A DNA stretch of 64,000 nt from Spirosoma sordidisoli (GTDB taxonomy: Bacteria; Bacteroidota; Bacteroidia; Cytophagales; Spirosomataceae). Below the pieces are notes generated by a model. It had not been told where the DNA came from, made no database searches, and saw nothing but the letters and a program-made list of their open reading frames with translations. This document shows positions 18,099 through 27,040 of the stretch, piece by piece (position 1 is the stretch's first letter; the number at the start of each line of letters is the position of its first letter). The stretch is from positions 62,001 through 126,000 of the forward strand of contig NZ_SBLB01000010.1 of assembly GCF_004138325.1 (NCBI RefSeq). The letters are read 5' to 3'. Both the position numbers and the translations under genes were made by a program.

Positions 18099-18866
18099 TT
18101 ACATAACCTCTACCGATTCGTCCTCCTGCATGAACATTTCGGCCACAAGACGGCGCGCATCCGGGTCCGCTGGACGGCGGCCGTAGAAGTGAAATCCTCT
18201 GGCTTGGGCGTCGTCCTTGTCGTCCACAAACGTGTTAACTAATTCTTCGTTACAGATCCGCTCGTCTATTTTGTCCATGATATAGTTGTCACCCGCATGA
18301 TAGGCCGCCCGATAACTGAACGAATAGAAAATACTGCTAACGACGAGGATAAACCCAATGGGCTGACCGGAGAACCAAAGAATCATGCCTGAAAAGAAAA
18401 AGACACCGGGCTCCAGAACGGTCTCGATTGTGCGCACATCGAACCGTCTCCCTTGCCATTCGAGACTCCGAAACCAGGGATGAATGAGACCGGTAGACAG
18501 GCTGAAACGTGCAAAATCAAAGACACCGGGTAGGTGTTTAATTTCATCGCGCCGTTGAATAGCCATGTAAACAAACACGGCTAGGTACAGATACCAGCTC
18601 ATATACGTTCCCAGGAATTGAAAGGTCGTTATGCCGCCATATAGACGTTCCAGTCCCTTCATTAAGAATAGAGGTATAAAACCAAGCACAATCGCTAAGG
18701 TCATGGCTCCTGAGAAACTAAAGTAGCGCTCGCCCATGTCCCGCCGGATGAGGGTCTCGATCAGCATACGCGGGTATGAACTCAATCCGAGGAAGAACGC
18801 GAGTAACGTCTCTTTAATAGGGTCGCGACGCCGGTACATGGTCTGAAAATAAGTCTTCTTTTGCAT
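18099..18866 (-). CDS. Polytopic membrane protein next to the coupling ATPase
   Basis: 255 residues with about four transmembrane helices: residues around 52-70 ('SGAMTLAIVLGFIPLFLM'), 83-103, 155-170 and 174-190. The C-terminus is soluble and charged. No family named. It sits 18 bp downstream of the coupling ATPase gene on the same strand, so it is probably a membrane partner of that ATPase in DNA transfer (inference). Confidence 0.65.
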   Translation of the reverse strand: MQKKTYFQTMYRRRDPIKETLLAFFLGLSSYPRMLIETLIRRDMGERYFSFSGAMTLAIVLGFIPLFLMKGLERLYGGITTFQFLGTYMSWYLYLAVFVYMAIQRRDEIKHLPGVFDFARFSLSTGLIHPWFRSLEWQGRRFDVRTIETVLEPGVFFFSGMILWFSGQPIGFILVVSSIFYSFSYRAAYHAGDNYIMDKIDERICNEELVNTFVDDKDDAQARGFHFYGRRPADPDARRLVAEMFMQEDESVEVM

Positions 18867-18884
18867 GGCTTTGGATCGTTTAGA

Positions 18885-20402
18885 TTAGAGAGTGTAATCG
18901 GGTTGGTAATTTTGATTGAAGGTCAACTTGATGTAATTACGTCCATTCATCAAATCACCTTGACGATAGAAGTAAGCATCAACACGACAGTCATGCAGGG
19001 GGCCGCCACACCGCAGGCGTTGAAATTCTTCAGGCCTCACGACCCGTTCGAGCTTAAGCGAGCGGCCGCGCGTTTGTGAAAAGTTTTGGGAAACTGTGGT
19101 GCTTTCGGATTCATCAACAAAGTAGGCGTCCCCAATCAGCTTCGATGAGTAGTCATTCGTCGTTTCGTCGCTGTTCGCGTGGAAAATCTTGGACGCGAGC
19201 GTTCCCAGGAACGACTTGACCTTATGTTCGGATTTTTCACCGCCCATCGCTGCATACAGATTGTGCAAGTTTTGTGTCAGGTAAACGGTCGCGATCCGGC
19301 TGCTGCGAGCGGTTGTCTGGGTGGCCTGGTCATGCTCGTGCAGGAAGAACTGGCACTCGTCGGCGAACAGAAAGACAGGCCGTGGATTCTTCGTGATATC
19401 TCTTTTTTCCATCGCCCGTTGCCAACAGTACTTAAACAGAATCTGTCCATCTCGTCCGGATTTTTCATACACTTTGACGGGTAGGTTGATTAGGATGATA
19501 CGACCCTCCAGGCAGTCTTCAGGGGTCAGAGTTGAGCGACCGTGACAAAACAGAGAGTAAAGAGGCTCTCGGAGCAGGCGGAACAAAAACCCGCTGAAGG
19601 AAAAATCGACAATCGAGCGTGTTTTATCGCTGAGATCAATCAACGTTTCATTGAAAAAGCTATCCAGTACGCGCAACAGCCGCGCGTCCGGTAAAGCATC
19701 TAAAATGTCGGCTTCATAAAGAGCATCATCGGCCCAACGCGCATGCATATGCTTGGGCTGCTTGTCATGCCATGCATCAATCTGATCCATTACATAGCGA
19801 CGGGCGGCTATAAACGCTTTAAAAAACGGTTTGACCTCATCGCTTTCTTGACCATCCTGTAAATCCTCCCGGCTTTTGGGGATGGATTGGACAATATCAT
19901 AGAGCGCCTGTACAGAGACCTTACCATACGCCATTCTGCATAGATCGATGGTATTGGCAATTAGCATATCCAGTGCTGTCTCCCAAAAGGCATCATCACT
20001 TTTGCCTGCACTCTGTTCCTGGCCTGCACGAATAACCGTCTTAAGAACTTGAACCAGATTGTCAGTGCTGGAAATGCCTGCTGAGGTAGCAGACTCGTAT
20101 TCCAAAAAGTTGAAATGATGCTTTCCTTTCGGCTCTATAATGAGCAAATCGCTTTCGCGCCCAGTCATGCGGCAATATGCCTGCCAAACTTCTTTTTCAT
20201 CCGGTTTAGCGCAGAGTACCAGACCACCGTAGCCTGCTTGTAGATATTTCAATGCGATCATGCGACCCGAGCCGGAGCTTTTGCCCGAGCCTATACCTCC
20301 GGTGACCAGAATTCCCTCCACGCTGTGACGGATACGGAAGGCTGACCGTTGTGTGCTGGATACCAAATCCATAAGAGGGGTATCTAGATCGAATGTCCTC
20401 AT
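18885..20402 (-). CDS. Type IV coupling protein-like ATPase (VirD4/TrwB/TraD family)
   Basis: 505 residues. Walker A 'GGIGSGKSSG' is at residues 35-44, Walker B in 'PRPVFLFADECQFFLHE', and the arginine/sensor region follows in 'SRIATVYLTQNLHNLYAAMG'. Unlike classical VirD4 it has no N-terminal transmembrane helices; the polytopic protein at 18099 may supply the anchor. Coupling proteins carry the relaxase-DNA complex to the mating channel. With the MobF relaxase it makes a mobilization module lacking its own channel. Confidence 0.85.
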   Translation of the reverse strand: MRTFDLDTPLMDLVSSTQRSAFRIRHSVEGILVTGGIGSGKSSGSGRMIALKYLQAGYGGLVLCAKPDEKEVWQAYCRMTGRESDLLIIEPKGKHHFNFLEYESATSAGISSTDNLVQVLKTVIRAGQEQSAGKSDDAFWETALDMLIANTIDLCRMAYGKVSVQALYDIVQSIPKSREDLQDGQESDEVKPFFKAFIAARRYVMDQIDAWHDKQPKHMHARWADDALYEADILDALPDARLLRVLDSFFNETLIDLSDKTRSIVDFSFSGFLFRLLREPLYSLFCHGRSTLTPEDCLEGRIILINLPVKVYEKSGRDGQILFKYCWQRAMEKRDITKNPRPVFLFADECQFFLHEHDQATQTTARSSRIATVYLTQNLHNLYAAMGGEKSEHKVKSFLGTLASKIFHANSDETTNDYSSKLIGDAYFVDESESTTVSQNFSQTRGRSLKLERVVRPEEFQRLRCGGPLHDCRVDAYFYRQGDLMNGRNYIKLTFNQNYQPDYTL

Positions 20403-20452
20403 AGAATTGTCGCGGTTTACTATCCAAACAGTCGTTGCAATCTCTTTTAAGA

Positions 20453-20482
20453 GCGGGTCAAAGTAGGCTGACTTTGACCCGC
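20453..20482 (-). terminator. Hairpin between the 20521 gene and the coupling ATPase
   Basis: Perfect 12-bp stem gcgggtcaaagt / actttgacccgc with a 6-nt loop, downstream of the small 20521-20712 gene. No long T run. Confidence 0.55.
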
Positions 20483-20520
20483 AATACGCCGTTAGCGATC
20501 ATCAATTGAGTCTAAAAAGA

Positions 20521-20712
20521 CTAGTATTCATTCCCGCTTTGGTGCCTTTCCCAACGGTGACCATTTTCAGAGGACTGAGAATGGTCACCGTCCGTCCAGC
20601 GCTTCTCAACCCGGCCATCTTTGATCCGGTAATAGTAATCATCGTGTGCATCTTTCCTGAAATCGGACTCGCGTAAAGCGCGCTCGAGATCATCACTAGT
20701 TGGCTGTGCCAT
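20521..20712 (-). CDS. Small charged hypothetical protein
   Basis: 63 residues, very hydrophilic (MAQPTSDDLERALRESDF), rich in Asp, Arg and His, with 'DYYYRIKDGRVEKRW'. No family recognised. Chosen over the overlapping 20502-20696 frame because its composition is more protein-like and its start is free-standing. Confidence 0.45.
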   Translation of the reverse strand: MAQPTSDDLERALRESDFRKDAHDDYYYRIKDGRVEKRWTDGDHSQSSENGHRWERHQSGNEY

Positions 20713-20793
20713 AATTGTTAGAATTAATAGAGCATTTGAAACAGTTGACTTCTGCGCACAGGAAAAGACCGATGGTTAGAATTACGGCACTCA

Positions 20794-20988
20794 TCAGATC
20801 CAAACGTCGGACAGATGTTTATCAGAGTTGTAAGGCCTGTAAACATCATCGTCGCCAAGACGCTTCACGTACAGCTGGCCGGTCTCCCCAATCAGGGTAT
20901 CTAGTACACGATTTCCGTCGAGGTTAGTCATGATGCCGTTTTCATGATAAATCCAGCCATGTGCACACGCGTCTTCAACAGTGGTCAT
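20794..20988 (-). CDS. Small hypothetical protein
   Basis: 64 residues, soluble, mixed composition ('NLDGNRVLDTLIGETGQLYV'). No family recognised. It follows the same direction as the transfer genes. Confidence 0.45.
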   Translation of the reverse strand: MTTVEDACAHGWIYHENGIMTNLDGNRVLDTLIGETGQLYVKRLGDDDVYRPYNSDKHLSDVWI

Positions 20989-21136
20989 CCAATAAGGAAT
21001 TTTTGACGTGCTGGATGATTACAGGTTTTCCAGCGTGACCTGCTCAATTCAGTGCGGCCGCTTGAGCAAGACAAAGATGTGAACCCATTGACAGTGAAGT
21101 CAATGGATAATATTTTGCGCTAAAATTTGCGCAATT

Positions 21137-22123
21137 ATGCTAACCGCACCAATACGTCGATATACATACACTCCTACCGAATACATGGATATGTATGAGA
21201 TGCTGAAAGAGGCATTCATTCGCAAGGAATGGGGTAATGATGAAGCTGTATCTAAGGGAAAATATAGTGTATGGCTTAAGCAGGGCGAGAAAAGGCGTCT
21301 CGTTTTTGAACGCTTCGAGGTTAATGCAGAGTATTTTTATGATCGATACTGTCGTGCTAAACAAGGCAAGTCTATTAGCCTGGACGAACGCTTGGCTGTC
21401 GCTGTATTAGGCTACATCGGAATCACGGGGCGTACTTTTACGGAAATGAATCCCAATTTTCGTAACAGCCTTAAGCGCCCCAGCCGAAAAAAAAATGCAA
21501 ATACCGGCGCAATTGCGCAGGCTGAATCACTCCCACAGAAATCCGAATGGGACCAGGCGACCGCTACCGTCTTGCGCTTTTACGATGCAATTAATAACGG
21601 ACCTACTCATTATGAAGAGGCTTGGTCCTGTCTAACGCCTAGGTTGCAACACAGCATTTGTGAGTCCGATTTTGACCGCTTCTGTGAAGGTTATAATAAT
21701 ACGGTTGCAATCAAGAACATTAAGGTGTTCAACGTCGCCAGTAGCGCCGAGGGTGCAGTTGAGTGTTCTGTTTATTACATCGATGAGTTTCGTAATTACC
21801 GATCACCGACTTTAAGTGGATGGGATGAATTCACAGTAGCCCATCTAGACGAGTTTGTCAGCAAAGTAAAAAGGCTTAAGGCAGAGGTTGAAGCAGCAGG
21901 TGGGCGTGGTTTTGACCGAATTGAGCTTTATAAACTGTTTGAACCAGCTGCTTCCGAATACGTTTGGTACAAGTGTAGAATCAAGCGAGATGATATTCCA
22001 CTTGTGTTTCCCACCTTCAAACATACCGAACTCAAACGCTTATACCGTGTGACGTGTAAGCGTATCCATGATGATTGGCTGATTGATACTATTCGTCTAT
22101 TGCCTGTTCACTCATCACGGTAA
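21137..22123 (+). CDS. Hypothetical island protein with NTF2-like C-terminal part
   Basis: 328 residues, no signal peptide. The N-terminal third is basic and helical. The C-terminal two thirds ('ATATVLRFYDAINNGPTHYE', 'EEAWSCLTPRLQ', then beta-rich sequence ending 'DDWLIDTIRLLP') read like an NTF2/SnoaL-type cone fold, though no catalytic residues are evident. It is the last gene before the tRNA-Phe end of the island and may be cargo. Low functional confidence. Confidence 0.65.
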   Translation: MLTAPIRRYTYTPTEYMDMYEMLKEAFIRKEWGNDEAVSKGKYSVWLKQGEKRRLVFERFEVNAEYFYDRYCRAKQGKSISLDERLAVAVLGYIGITGRTFTEMNPNFRNSLKRPSRKKNANTGAIAQAESLPQKSEWDQATATVLRFYDAINNGPTHYEEAWSCLTPRLQHSICESDFDRFCEGYNNTVAIKNIKVFNVASSAEGAVECSVYYIDEFRNYRSPTLSGWDEFTVAHLDEFVSKVKRLKAEVEAAGGRGFDRIELYKLFEPAASEYVWYKCRIKRDDIPLVFPTFKHTELKRLYRVTCKRIHDDWLIDTIRLLPVHSSR

Positions 22124-22389
22124 AATATGGTCAAATAAGGTTCTGTTCATGAAGGACTGTCCACTATAGCCACTTGTGACTCTCCATCAAGCTTCGTACT
22201 TTTACTTCTTTAAAAATAGTATGCACGCATACTATTTTATTATTACGAAAACGAAGAGGGTACTTTAGTCGTTATAGAGTATGAAGATTCAAGGCTTTTT
22301 TTGTAGTGCACTAGAATCAGTCGTTGTCCTTGTCCAAAGGTCGAGCAAGACCGCAAAAAACGTGAATGTTGTACCTATGTTGTACCAAC
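22124..22389. other. Intergenic at the right island edge
   Basis: AT-rich sequence without a credible gene. It contains 'gttgtacctatgttgtacc', a short direct repeat near 22367-22385. The frame 22281-22520 is an artefact that reads through the tRNA on the wrong strand. A right attachment site is expected here or inside the tRNA. Confidence 0.45.
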
Positions 22390-22424
22390 AAAAAAGGCAG
22401 TCACAACTTGTAGCTGTAACTGCC
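22390..22424 (-). terminator. Rho-independent terminator of tRNA-Phe
   Basis: Read on the minus strand, a 10-bp stem (ggcagttaca / tgtgactgcc, one A-C mismatch) is followed by six T residues, 9 bp after the CCA end of the tRNA. Its survival means island integration did not separate the tRNA from its terminator, unless the element supplied the sequence. Confidence 0.8.
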
Positions 22425-22432
22425 TCATATTC

Positions 22433-22508
22433 TGGTGGTGATGGACGGAATCGAACCGCCGACACAAGGATTTTCAGTCCTTTGCTCTACCAACTGAGCT
22501 ACATCACC
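22433..22508 (-). tRNA. tRNA-Phe (GAA)
   Basis: 76-nt cloverleaf on the minus strand. The acceptor stem is GGTGATG pairing with CATCACC, followed by discriminator A and an encoded CCA. The D arm has 'GCTCAGTTGGTAGAGC', the anticodon loop 'GGACTGAAAATCC' has anticodon GAA, and the T loop is 'GGTTCGATTCC'. It lies at the right end of the island; P4-type integrases commonly recombine into tRNA 3' ends. Confidence 0.97.
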
Positions 22509-22651
22509 GGGTTGCGCTGAACTGCGAAACGTGGGTGCAAAAGTACGGGTTTGTCGGCCTTTTGCAATACTTGTAACGGAATATTTTTTAAGTAAGTCCT
22601 GGTTGAGCGTTTAGATTGCTGACTATCAGGCAAGGTTGCTCTGAAATACAC

Positions 22652-24034
22652 ATGGAAATAATTCAGCAAATTTTGTTCGTAGCCGCCCTGGCAGTTACGG
22701 CCTGGTACATAACCAAACGCGTGAAGCTTATAGCCCGCGCTATTAACCTCGGTCGGCCCGAAGACCGCACCGATAACGCTGCCGAACGTTGGAAGACCAT
22801 GTTGCTGGTTGCCTTTGGCCAGAAGAAGATGTTCACCAATCTGCTGGTCGGTATAATGCACTTTGTGATCTACGCCGGGTTTGTCATCATCAACCTCGAG
22901 ATTCTGGAGATCATTCTGGATGGGGTGCTGGGTACGCACCGGCTGTTTGCGCCATATATCACTCCCGTTTACCCGATCCTGATCGATGTGTTCGAAGTAC
23001 TGGCGTTCGGCGTGCTGGCCGTATGCGTCGTGTTTCTGACGCGCCGGTTTGTGACGCGGGTAAGCCGCCTACAGGCCGGCCGACACCGGGAACTGCGCGG
23101 CTGGTCGGTTCCTGATGCTACCATTATCCTGACAGCCGAGATCGTGCTGATGATTGCCTTCCTGACTTGGAATGCGTCAGATAGTGTACTGCGCGACCGG
23201 GGGGTTGGCCACTATGGCGAGCTGCAGGGCGTGGTGCCCGATTTCCTTATCAGCCAGTATCTGAAACCGCTGTTTACCGGATTTAGCGATACGGCGCTGG
23301 TAGCCTACGAACGCGGGGCGTGGTGGCTGCACATTCTCGGCATCCTGGCCTTTGCGGTATATGTAACCTACTCGAAACACCTGCACATTGCACTGGGCTT
23401 TCCAAACGTCTACTTCTCAGATCTGCAACCCAAAGGCGAAATGCAGAATATGCCCGAGATCACCAAAGAGGTGCAGCTGGCACTGGGTTTACCGCTTACG
23501 ACCGAGGCCGATGGGTCGCAGGAGAATGATAATGGGCAGCAGCCGGCTGAAGTTGGTCGCTTTGGCGCCAAAGATGTCCATGACCTGAAATGGATCAACC
23601 TCATGAACGCCTACAGTTGTACCGAATGTGGTCGCTGTACGGCCGCCTGTCCGGCCAATATCACCGGCAAAAAACTATCGCCCCGCAAAATCATGATGGA
23701 CACCCGCGACCGGCTCGAAGAGATTCAGCGCGGCTGGCAAACCCAGGGCGACGACTATAAGGATGACAAATCGCTGCTGAACGATTACATCACGGCCGAG
23801 GAGCTGAACGCCTGCACCACCTGCCAGGCCTGCATTAACGCCTGCCCCATCAATATTAACCCGCTTGATATCATTCTTCAGTTACGCCGGTATCGGGTAA
23901 TGGAAGAGTCGCAGGCCCCCGCTTCCTGGAACGCGATGTTCAGCAACATCGAGAACAACATGGCGCCCTGGAAGTTCTCGCCCGGCGACCGGTTCAACTG
24001 GGCCGATCAGGTTAACGAGTCTGTAATTAAATAA
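22652..24034 (+). CDS. Membrane-anchored dicluster Fe-S electron-transfer protein
   Basis: 460 residues from ATG 22652 (MEIIQQILFVAALAVTAW). The N-terminal half has about five membrane helices of NarI-like cytochrome-b character. The C-terminal half carries two [4Fe-4S] motifs, 'CTECGRCTAACP' and 'CTTCQACINACPININP'. It is paired with the CCG-domain protein at 24234, and together they resemble HdrC/HdrB or GlpC-type modules that pass electrons to the quinone pool. The electron donor is not evident from neighbours. Confidence 0.85.
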   Translation: MEIIQQILFVAALAVTAWYITKRVKLIARAINLGRPEDRTDNAAERWKTMLLVAFGQKKMFTNLLVGIMHFVIYAGFVIINLEILEIILDGVLGTHRLFAPYITPVYPILIDVFEVLAFGVLAVCVVFLTRRFVTRVSRLQAGRHRELRGWSVPDATIILTAEIVLMIAFLTWNASDSVLRDRGVGHYGELQGVVPDFLISQYLKPLFTGFSDTALVAYERGAWWLHILGILAFAVYVTYSKHLHIALGFPNVYFSDLQPKGEMQNMPEITKEVQLALGLPLTTEADGSQENDNGQQPAEVGRFGAKDVHDLKWINLMNAYSCTECGRCTAACPANITGKKLSPRKIMMDTRDRLEEIQRGWQTQGDDYKDDKSLLNDYITAEELNACTTCQACINACPININPLDIILQLRRYRVMEESQAPASWNAMFSNIENNMAPWKFSPGDRFNWADQVNESVIK

Positions 24035-24093
24035 ACCAGATACACCCATTCGGTTTGCTCCAGTATGCGCCGTTGGTTTGTGCGTTCTGCGCT

Positions 24094-24178
24094 TCACCGT
24101 GGTCCGTGTCCTCACGGACCTCTCAGGCGTCAGCAAACCGTCCGGACAAGTGGTCCGTGAGGACACGAACCACGGTGA
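24094..24178. repeat. Intergenic inverted repeat of the 'ggtccgtg' family
   Basis: Two arms, tcaccgtggtccgtgtcctc and its near complement (24152-24178), face each other across about 31 bp. Each arm contains a smaller palindrome ggtccgtg...cacggacc. The same core is found in a tandem array at 32747-32811, so this is a dispersed repeat family. It lies between the two Fe-S genes. Confidence 0.7.
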
Positions 24179-24233
24179 TGGACCATACAACGAACCACTG
24201 CAAACCGAATACTGAAAAAACTACCTGCTGAAA

Positions 24234-25034
24234 ATGACAACCGAGAAAACATATAGTGTTCCAACAATGGCCGAGATGACTGCGGCTGGCGAAGAGCCGG
24301 AAGTGCTGTTCTGGGTGGGCTGTGCGGGCTCGTTCGATGATCGCTACAAGCGCGTGACCATTGCTTTTGTCCGCATCCTGAACCACGTGGGTATCAAGTT
24401 CGCCGTGCTGGGGCCCGAAGAAGCCTGTACCGGCGATCCGGCCCGGCGGGCTGGTAACGAGTTCCTGTTTCAGATGCAGGCCATGGCCAATATTCAGGTA
24501 CTGAACGGCTATAACGTGAAAAAGATAGTGACGGCCTGTCCGCACTGCTTCAACACCATCAAGAACGAATACCCGGAGCTGGGCGGCAACTACGAAGTGA
24601 TTCATCACTCGCAATTTTTGCAGGGCCTGATCAACGAAGGACGGGTGCGGGTGAAAGACGGGCAGTCGTTCAAAGGCCGTAAAATTACCTTTCACGATTC
24701 ATGCTACCTGGGCCGGGCCAACAAAATCTACGAAGCCCCGCGCGATGTGCTGGCGGCTCTGGACGCCGATCTGGTTGAGATGAAGCGCGTGCGGGCCAAC
24801 GGTCTCTGCTGCGGAGCCGGTGGCGGCCAATACTTCAAAGAACCCGAACCCGGCCATAAAGATGTAAACGTAGAGCGGGTTCAGGAAGCCCTGGCCACTG
24901 GCGCCGACACCATTGCGGTTTCGTGCCCGTTCTGCATGACCATGATGTCTGACGGCGTTAAGAACCAGAACCGCGAAGACAGCGTTCGGGTCTACGATAT
25001 TGCGGAGCTAATCGCTCAGCGCGAAGGACTGTAA
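24234..25034 (+). CDS. CCG-domain (Fe-S)-binding protein (HdrB/GlcF-like)
   Basis: 266 residues, soluble. Two cysteine-rich CCG domains: 'TACPHCFNTIKNEYPELGG' with 'FHDSCYLGRAN', and 'NGLCCGAGGGQYF' with 'SCPFCMTMMSDG'. The first domain also has 'FWVGCAGSFDDRY'. Proteins of this type carry an unusual Fe-S cluster and catalyse electron transfer with the dicluster partner at 22652. The pair is separated by an intergenic repeat but is probably one operon. Confidence 0.85.
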   Translation: MTTEKTYSVPTMAEMTAAGEEPEVLFWVGCAGSFDDRYKRVTIAFVRILNHVGIKFAVLGPEEACTGDPARRAGNEFLFQMQAMANIQVLNGYNVKKIVTACPHCFNTIKNEYPELGGNYEVIHHSQFLQGLINEGRVRVKDGQSFKGRKITFHDSCYLGRANKIYEAPRDVLAALDADLVEMKRVRANGLCCGAGGGQYFKEPEPGHKDVNVERVQEALATGADTIAVSCPFCMTMMSDGVKNQNREDSVRVYDIAELIAQREGL

Positions 25035-25148
25035 ACAAATGATAAATGATGAGTGATGAACGATGAATGCGGCTGCCAGGTAATAGCCAACAAGCCCATT
25101 CATCGTTTATCACTCATCATTTATCATTATAGATCTATCATTCAACTT

Positions 25149-25646
25149 ATGTATACCGATTTTAAAACCTTGCCCGATGGTGCCCGCGTCTGGGTTTACC
25201 AGGCCAGCCGGTCGCTTTCGGATGCTGATGTACTGGCTATCGAACAGCGGCTGAAACCGGCGCTTGGCGACTGGGCCGCGCACGGGCAACCCCTGCTGGC
25301 TTCGGCCCAGGTTGTCGAGAACCGGTTTGTGGTCGTGGGTGTCGATGAAGGATATAACCTGCCAAGTGGTTGCTCGATCGATGCGTCGGTCCGGACCCTG
25401 CGCGAAATTGGCCAGCAATTGTCGGTCGATTTCTTCGACCGATCGGCTGCCATCCGGCAGGCTGATGGGTCGGTGGGCACGTTTGCGCTGCCCGCCATCA
25501 AAGCCGCGGTGGCCGATGGGACGATCCAGCCTGACACGCCGGTTTTCAACACGCTGGTGAAAACGAAAGCTGAATTTTTGACAGACTGGCAGATCAGGGC
25601 GGCCGATTCGTGGCTAAAACGCTACTTTTCATCTATTACGGCCTGA
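25149..25646 (+). CDS. Conserved Bacteroidota hypothetical protein
   Basis: 165 residues from ATG 25149 (MYTDFKTLPDGARVWVYQAS). The upstream extension to 25053 is an intergenic inverted repeat, not coding. Contains 'LKPALGDWAAHGQPLLAS' and 'FFDRSAAIRQADG'. I recognise it as a conserved soluble protein often found in Bacteroidota genomes, sometimes labelled 'ABC transporter ATPase' without showing any Walker motif; none is seen here. Function unknown. Confidence 0.75.
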   Translation: MYTDFKTLPDGARVWVYQASRSLSDADVLAIEQRLKPALGDWAAHGQPLLASAQVVENRFVVVGVDEGYNLPSGCSIDASVRTLREIGQQLSVDFFDRSAAIRQADGSVGTFALPAIKAAVADGTIQPDTPVFNTLVKTKAEFLTDWQIRAADSWLKRYFSSITA

Positions 25647-25661
25647 CAGCGTCCGTTTCTC

Positions 25662-25709
25662 AAAGCCGGCCAGTGATTAATCACGGATGATTAATCACTG
25701 GCCGGCTTT
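25662..25709. terminator. Long perfect hairpin terminator
   Basis: 22-bp perfect stem starting aaagccggccagtgattaat with loop cgga. The A-run/T-run ends make it work in either direction. It closes the Fe-S operon. Confidence 0.9.
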
Positions 25710-25893
25710 AACATTCGCCGATTTAGAAACGTTCACTGACAATTCGGCATAAGCCATTGATTTTAAACCTTTTTTTTGAACAAAGGATTGGTTTTTGCAG
25801 TCAACCTTTGATCATACTCAGCGGATTGGTCTCAGTTGATTCAGGAATTCGTTGAAGTCTGCCGCTTGCAAACGGCAATAAACGCTTACTTTT

Positions 25894-26574
25894 ATGGCGA
25901 CCATACCCGAAGTTATGTCAGATACGCCAACTCGCGACGACGATCAACTAACACCCGATGGCGGTTCTACTGAGCAGCCCTCGGCTGATGCCCCTGCCCG
26001 CCGATATACCGACGAGCAGAAGTATCAGGTATTTAACAAGGAGTTCATGCCCCACATTGACTCCATGTACAACTTTGCTTTCCGCCTGACAACTGACGAG
26101 GATGATGCCAACGACCTCGTACAGGATACGTATCTAAAGGCTTTCCGCTTTATTTCGTCGTTTGAGCAGGGAACCAACGCTAAAGCATGGCTGTTTCGAA
26201 TACTGAAGAACAGCTTCATCAACGATTATCGTAAGAAAAGCAAAGAGCCGGCTAAAGTAGATTATCAGGACGTTGAAACGACCTATAATTCAGAAGACGC
26301 CGAAACAGAGCATACGGTTGATCTGCGGGCTGAGTCAGTCTCAGATCTGATTGGTGATGAAGTGGCCACAGCGCTTAACGCGTTGCCGGTTGATTTCAGA
26401 ACGGTAATTATCCTTTGTGATATCGAAGGGTTTACTTACGAAGAGATGGCTAAGATTCTGGACATCCCGATCGGTACCGTTCGCTCCCGGTTGCACCGCG
26501 CCCGTAACCTCCTGAAAGAGAAACTACGGGATTACGCAGCATCCATGGGATATAACGAAGAAACTGACGAATAA
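25894..26574 (+). CDS. ECF-family RNA polymerase sigma factor
   Basis: 226 residues; ATG 25894, with a second in-frame ATG at 25915 as alternative. A polar N-terminal extension of about 40 residues precedes region 2 ('MYNFAFRLTTDEDDANDLVQ', 'KAWLFRILKNSFINDYRKK') and region 4 ('LPVDFRTVIILCDIEGFTYE', 'IGTVRSRLHRARNLLKEKL'). This is the RpoE-like type that directs RNA polymerase to stress promoters. The next gene encodes a Cys/His-rich small protein likely to be its anti-sigma factor. Confidence 0.93.
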   Translation: MATIPEVMSDTPTRDDDQLTPDGGSTEQPSADAPARRYTDEQKYQVFNKEFMPHIDSMYNFAFRLTTDEDDANDLVQDTYLKAFRFISSFEQGTNAKAWLFRILKNSFINDYRKKSKEPAKVDYQDVETTYNSEDAETEHTVDLRAESVSDLIGDEVATALNALPVDFRTVIILCDIEGFTYEEMAKILDIPIGTVRSRLHRARNLLKEKLRDYAASMGYNEETDE

Positions 26575-26654
26575 ACCGAACTTTTTCTATCTGTATTTTG
26601 GTTCTGCTGATAACTTAACGTATTATTATTCTTGGAATAAATAAAATTTTTCCA

Positions 26655-26945
26655 ATGCAAACGTCTTTGCCATCGTCATCTTCATCCAGCGCAGAGCCTG
26701 CGATGAAAGAACATTGCAGTCATCAGGCAGACTGCTTGAAGATGATCCAGCTGATTCTGGATGGGGAAGCTACCGAACAGCAGCTCGCCCGACTGAAGGT
26801 CAATCTCGAATCATGCAAACCCTGCATCGAGATGTACCACCTCGAAAAAGAAGTAAAAGAGTTGTTGACCAAACGCATGGAAAAACGGTGTTGCCCCGAT
26901 CAGTTGGTGGCAACGATCAAAGCCAAGATTCTGACGTTTAGTTAA
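26655..26945 (+). CDS. Putative zinc-type anti-sigma factor
   Basis: 96 residues, or 80 if translation starts at Met17 (MKEHCSHQADC). It has His/Cys residues arranged like a ZAS anti-sigma domain: 'HCSHQADCLKMIQLILDGEA', then 'LESCKPCIEMYHLEKEV' with CxxC, and a late 'RCCPDQ'. No membrane segment, so it would be a soluble redox- or zinc-responsive regulator. Its position 80 bp after the ECF sigma gene supports the pairing. Confidence 0.75.
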   Translation: MQTSLPSSSSSSAEPAMKEHCSHQADCLKMIQLILDGEATEQQLARLKVNLESCKPCIEMYHLEKEVKELLTKRMEKRCCPDQLVATIKAKILTFS

Positions 26946-27040
26946 GAAAGACATTACACGAATTGGGGTAATTAAGGATCTGGCCCACGCCACCTTGGTT
27001 ACCCCGATTTTCTTTATAACCGGTAAACCACCAACACACA

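Larger units (their letters stand above)
6617..22432. mobile_element. Integrative mobilizable island beside tRNA-Phe
   Basis: The block holds a P4-type tyrosine integrase at one end and tRNA-Phe at the other. Between them are an AlpA-like DNA-binding protein, primase, RadC, anti-restriction protein, Fic, MobF relaxase and a coupling ATPase. Several genes here have clear Shine-Dalgarno leaders (for example ggagg before 8557 and aaggag before 9481), unlike the A-rich leaders of the surrounding chromosome. No VirB/Tra channel genes are seen, so it is better called mobilizable than conjugative. Boundaries are approximate because no attL/attR duplication was found by eye. Confidence 0.75.

Noticed and set aside
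22281..22520. Plus-strand 79-codon frame ending 'GDGRNRTADTRIFSPLLYQLSY'
   Set aside because: It reads through tRNA-Phe on the opposite strand; this string is a familiar artefact of translating tRNA genes.
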